From assembly GCA_035315885.1 (NCBI GenBank), contig DATFXM010000149.1:1-52454 (forward strand): a stretch of 52,454 bases of DNA, given 5' to 3'. Below the pieces are notes generated by a model. That model was not told the DNA's origin and did no database searches. It saw only the letters and a list, made by a program, of their open reading frames with translations. Source of the DNA: DATFXM01 sp035315885 (GTDB taxonomy: Bacteria; Acidobacteriota; Blastocatellia; UBA7656). Position numbers and translations under genes: made by a program. Shown in pieces: positions 50,737 through 52,454 of the stretch. The first letter of the stretch is position 1. Every line of letters begins with the position of its first letter.

Positions 50737-52454
50737 TCAGAAGTTGAACTGATCGATGTTGTCCTTTTGAAAAATGAACGGCGCGCCGAGCATCACCTGG
50801 TCCCCATCGACCATGATCTTACCGAGGCGACCGGCCGCCAACTGATCGACGCCGCGCTTGAGCTGGCTTTCAATCAACGCCTTTGAAGCGTACACCGTAA
50901 GGTAACCAAGGTCGACCGTGTTCCAAAGGACTATGCTGTCGATCGTGCCTTCGTGCACATAAGGCTTGCACATATTGGGCAGCGACAATCCGATGACTCT
51001 TACGTCTTGTCTACCGGATTGCTTTACTGCTTCCGCGGCCCCTGGCACCGCCGGAGCGGCAATAGCCATGATGAGCTTGACCTGAGGATAGACTTTCAGA
51101 ACCGTCTGCGTCTCGGAGAACGCGCGATCGCGATCGCCCTCACTGGGCTGAATGGCCACGAGTTTCACCTCTGGCCAGTTTTGTGCGAGTCGTGCCCTTA
51201 TGTGTTTGATCCACTCGTTCTGATTAGCCGCGCTCAACGACGCGGTTATGATGGCAAACTCGCCGTGTCCATTCAGGAGCTTCGCGGCGCGATCAGTTAG
51301 GGTGTAGCCGATCCCCTGCGGTGTTGCCTGATTGATGAAGAAGTCGCGTGCATCGGGTTGGGAGTCGGCGTCCCAGGTGATTACCTTGATTCCCTTTTCG
51401 CGGGCCTTTCTCAAAACGGTGGAAATGGCCACCTGATTCTCGACGCTCACCGCGATGACGTCTACCCCTTTGGTTATCCACGCTTCGACCACCTCGTTCT
51501 GTTTGGCTGCCTCGAGATCGGTCGGTCCGTCCCATAGGAGCTCAACGCCGAGCTCGGCGGCGGCTTCTTCCGCACCCTGTTTGCAACTAATGAAGTAGGG
51601 ATCGCCCTTCGCCTTGGGCATCATCGCGATCACCGGCTTGTGAGCTGACTGAGGAGCGGCGACTCCGCGGTTATTTACCATCTGAGGACGAAGCGAGCGC
51701 ACCAGGTACCAGTTGCTTCCCGCGACGAGAAAAGCACCCAACAGAATGACGGCGCTCAAAACTGCAACCTGTGAGTTCTTCACTTCGCCTTCCTCCGCTG
51801 ATTTCGAGACTCGCAAGCTCGCGCGGGCGAGCATCGACACCCGATCCAGCAGGATAGTTGTCAGCAGCAACGCTCCTGTCAGAATTCCGGTGAGCTCTGC
51901 GGGCTGCGAGCTGAGCCTCAATCCATTCTGCAAGATCACGATCGCCAGCAGCCCAAGCAGAGTGCCCAGGACCGTTCCACGCCCGCCGAAGATCGAAGTC
52001 CCGCCGAGCACCACCGCGGTGATCGCCATCAACTCATATCCTGTGCCGGCATCCGACTTCGCCTGCCCCAGGTGCGCAACGTAGATGATTGCCGCGACAC
52101 TCGATGCGAGTCCCGACAGGATATATGCGAAGCCCAGCCTTCGTGCAACGGGTATCCCGGCGTACCGCGCGCCATCGGAGGAATACCCTATCGCGTAAAG
52201 GCTCCGGCCATAGGTCGTGCGATGGAGCCACCACGCGCAACAAATGCCGGCAGAAAGAAGAACGAATAGTTGCACCGGTATCGTGCCTGCGACATAGCCC
52301 TGACCCAGGAAAAGAAAACGCGGCGAGAATCCAGAGTAGTTCTCGATTCCGCGCGTAAGGCCCTCTGCGATTCCTCGAAACAATGACAGCGTGCCAAGAG
52401 TGACGATCAGCGGTGGAAGCTTGAAGCGGGTGATCATCACCGCGTTGAGCAGAC
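50737..52454 (-). CDS. Fused RbsC-like permease and periplasmic sugar-binding protein (5' end outside window)
   Basis: 572 codons are visible and the frame is open to the window edge, so the true start lies upstream. The first about 235 residues are the C-terminal half of a sugar ABC permease of the RbsC/LsrC type (LPPLIVTLGTLSLFRG, GRSLYAIGYSSDGARYAGI, GGTSIFGGRGTVLGTLLGL). A further membrane segment (about 236-258) is followed by a complete substrate-binding protein of the rhamnose/autoinducer-2-binding type (PVIAMMPKAKGDPYFISCK, ITKGVDVIAVSVEN, VITWDADSQPDARDFFINQA, LNGHGEFAIITASLSAANQ). Normally these are separate proteins. The binding domain should face the periplasm, tethered by the last span. 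Downstream genes suggest a deoxysugar ligand. Confidence 0.85.
   Translation of the reverse strand, partial: LLNAVMITRFKLPPLIVTLGTLSLFRGIAEGLTRGIENYSGFSPRFLFLGQGYVAGTIPVQLFVLLSAGICCAWWLHRTTYGRSLYAIGYSSDGARYAGIPVARRLGFAYILSGLASSVAAIIYVAHLGQAKSDAGTGYELMAITAVVLGGTSIFGGRGTVLGTLLGLLAIVILQNGLRLSSQPAELTGILTGALLLTTILLDRVSMLARASLRVSKSAEEGEVKNSQVAVLSAVILLGAFLVAGSNWYLVRSLRPQMVNNRGVAAPQSAHKPVIAMMPKAKGDPYFISCKQGAEEAAAELGVELLWDGPTDLEAAKQNEVVEAWITKGVDVIAVSVENQVAISTVLRKAREKGIKVITWDADSQPDARDFFINQATPQGIGYTLTDRAAKLLNGHGEFAIITASLSAANQNEWIKHIRARLAQNWPEVKLVAIQPSEGDRDRAFSETQTVLKVYPQVKLIMAIAAPAVPGAAEAVKQSGRQDVRVIGLSLPNMCKPYVHEGTIDSIVLWNTVDLGYLTVYASKALIESQLKRGVDQLAAGRLGKIMVDGDQVMLGAPFIFQKDNIDQFNF

Overview
The window looks like part of a chromosome of a free-living Gram-negative bacterium, most likely an Acidobacteriota of the Blastocatellia type. 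This placement is inferred. It rests on an outer-membrane receptor with an N-terminal carboxypeptidase-regulatory-like domain, a DUF5916 surface protein, several Sec or lipoprotein signals, moderately high GC, and intergenic DNA packed with short-period repeats. I see no rRNA, tRNA, transposase, phage gene or CRISPR array.

Layout. 1-7916: four paralogous multi-span GT-C/GT39-like membrane proteins (one cut by the window edge) around a membrane-anchored sulfatase-family enzyme, apparently an envelope glycan or lipid modification cluster. 8167-15000: a methyltransferase, an exported amidohydrolase, an exported glutathione peroxidase and two acyl-CoA synthetases. 15137-17685: two MacB-type permeases without an ATPase. 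17755-23776: a minus-strand run consisting of an OmpR-type regulator, a histidine kinase, a beta-propeller lipoprotein, a ChrB C-terminal-domain protein and a DUF5916 protein. 24180-27839: an RMD1/DUF155-like protein and a TonB-receptor-like protein. 28154-33864: pstS-pstC-pstA-pstB with enlarged periplasmic domains and a possible Pho box. 34149-39664: a zinc-ribbon protein, an APC permease with a universal-stress-like tail, a small exported protein, an MFS transporter and a UBP zinc finger. 39743-40707: a long nested palindromic repeat array. 40708-48855: a third acyl-CoA synthetase, a HEAT-repeat protein, a CxxCH-tailed protein, a radical SAM enzyme read from a probable CTG start, a MocR regulator and a DinB protein. 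48996-52454: an SDR dehydrogenase, a FAH-family hydrolase and a permease/sugar-binding-protein fusion, which together fit uptake and non-phosphorylative breakdown of a deoxysugar such as L-rhamnose or L-fucose.

The strongest unexplained signal is in the DNA between genes. Many gaps carry snap-back elements whose two arms are built from short repeats, often heptamers, of different sequence at each locus. The arm families include GAGTTCT, GGGTTTC, AAATTTG and GACGCGGA. One such repeat supplies the stop codon of two genes. A second family with GTCCCCGC ends exists both empty and filled by an inner palindrome. The largest array (39867-40667) nests a tandem 77-bp palindrome repeat inside heptamer arms.

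Starts were chosen from Shine-Dalgarno matches, signal peptides and neighbour overlaps. All family assignments come from motif recognition by eye; no database search was run.
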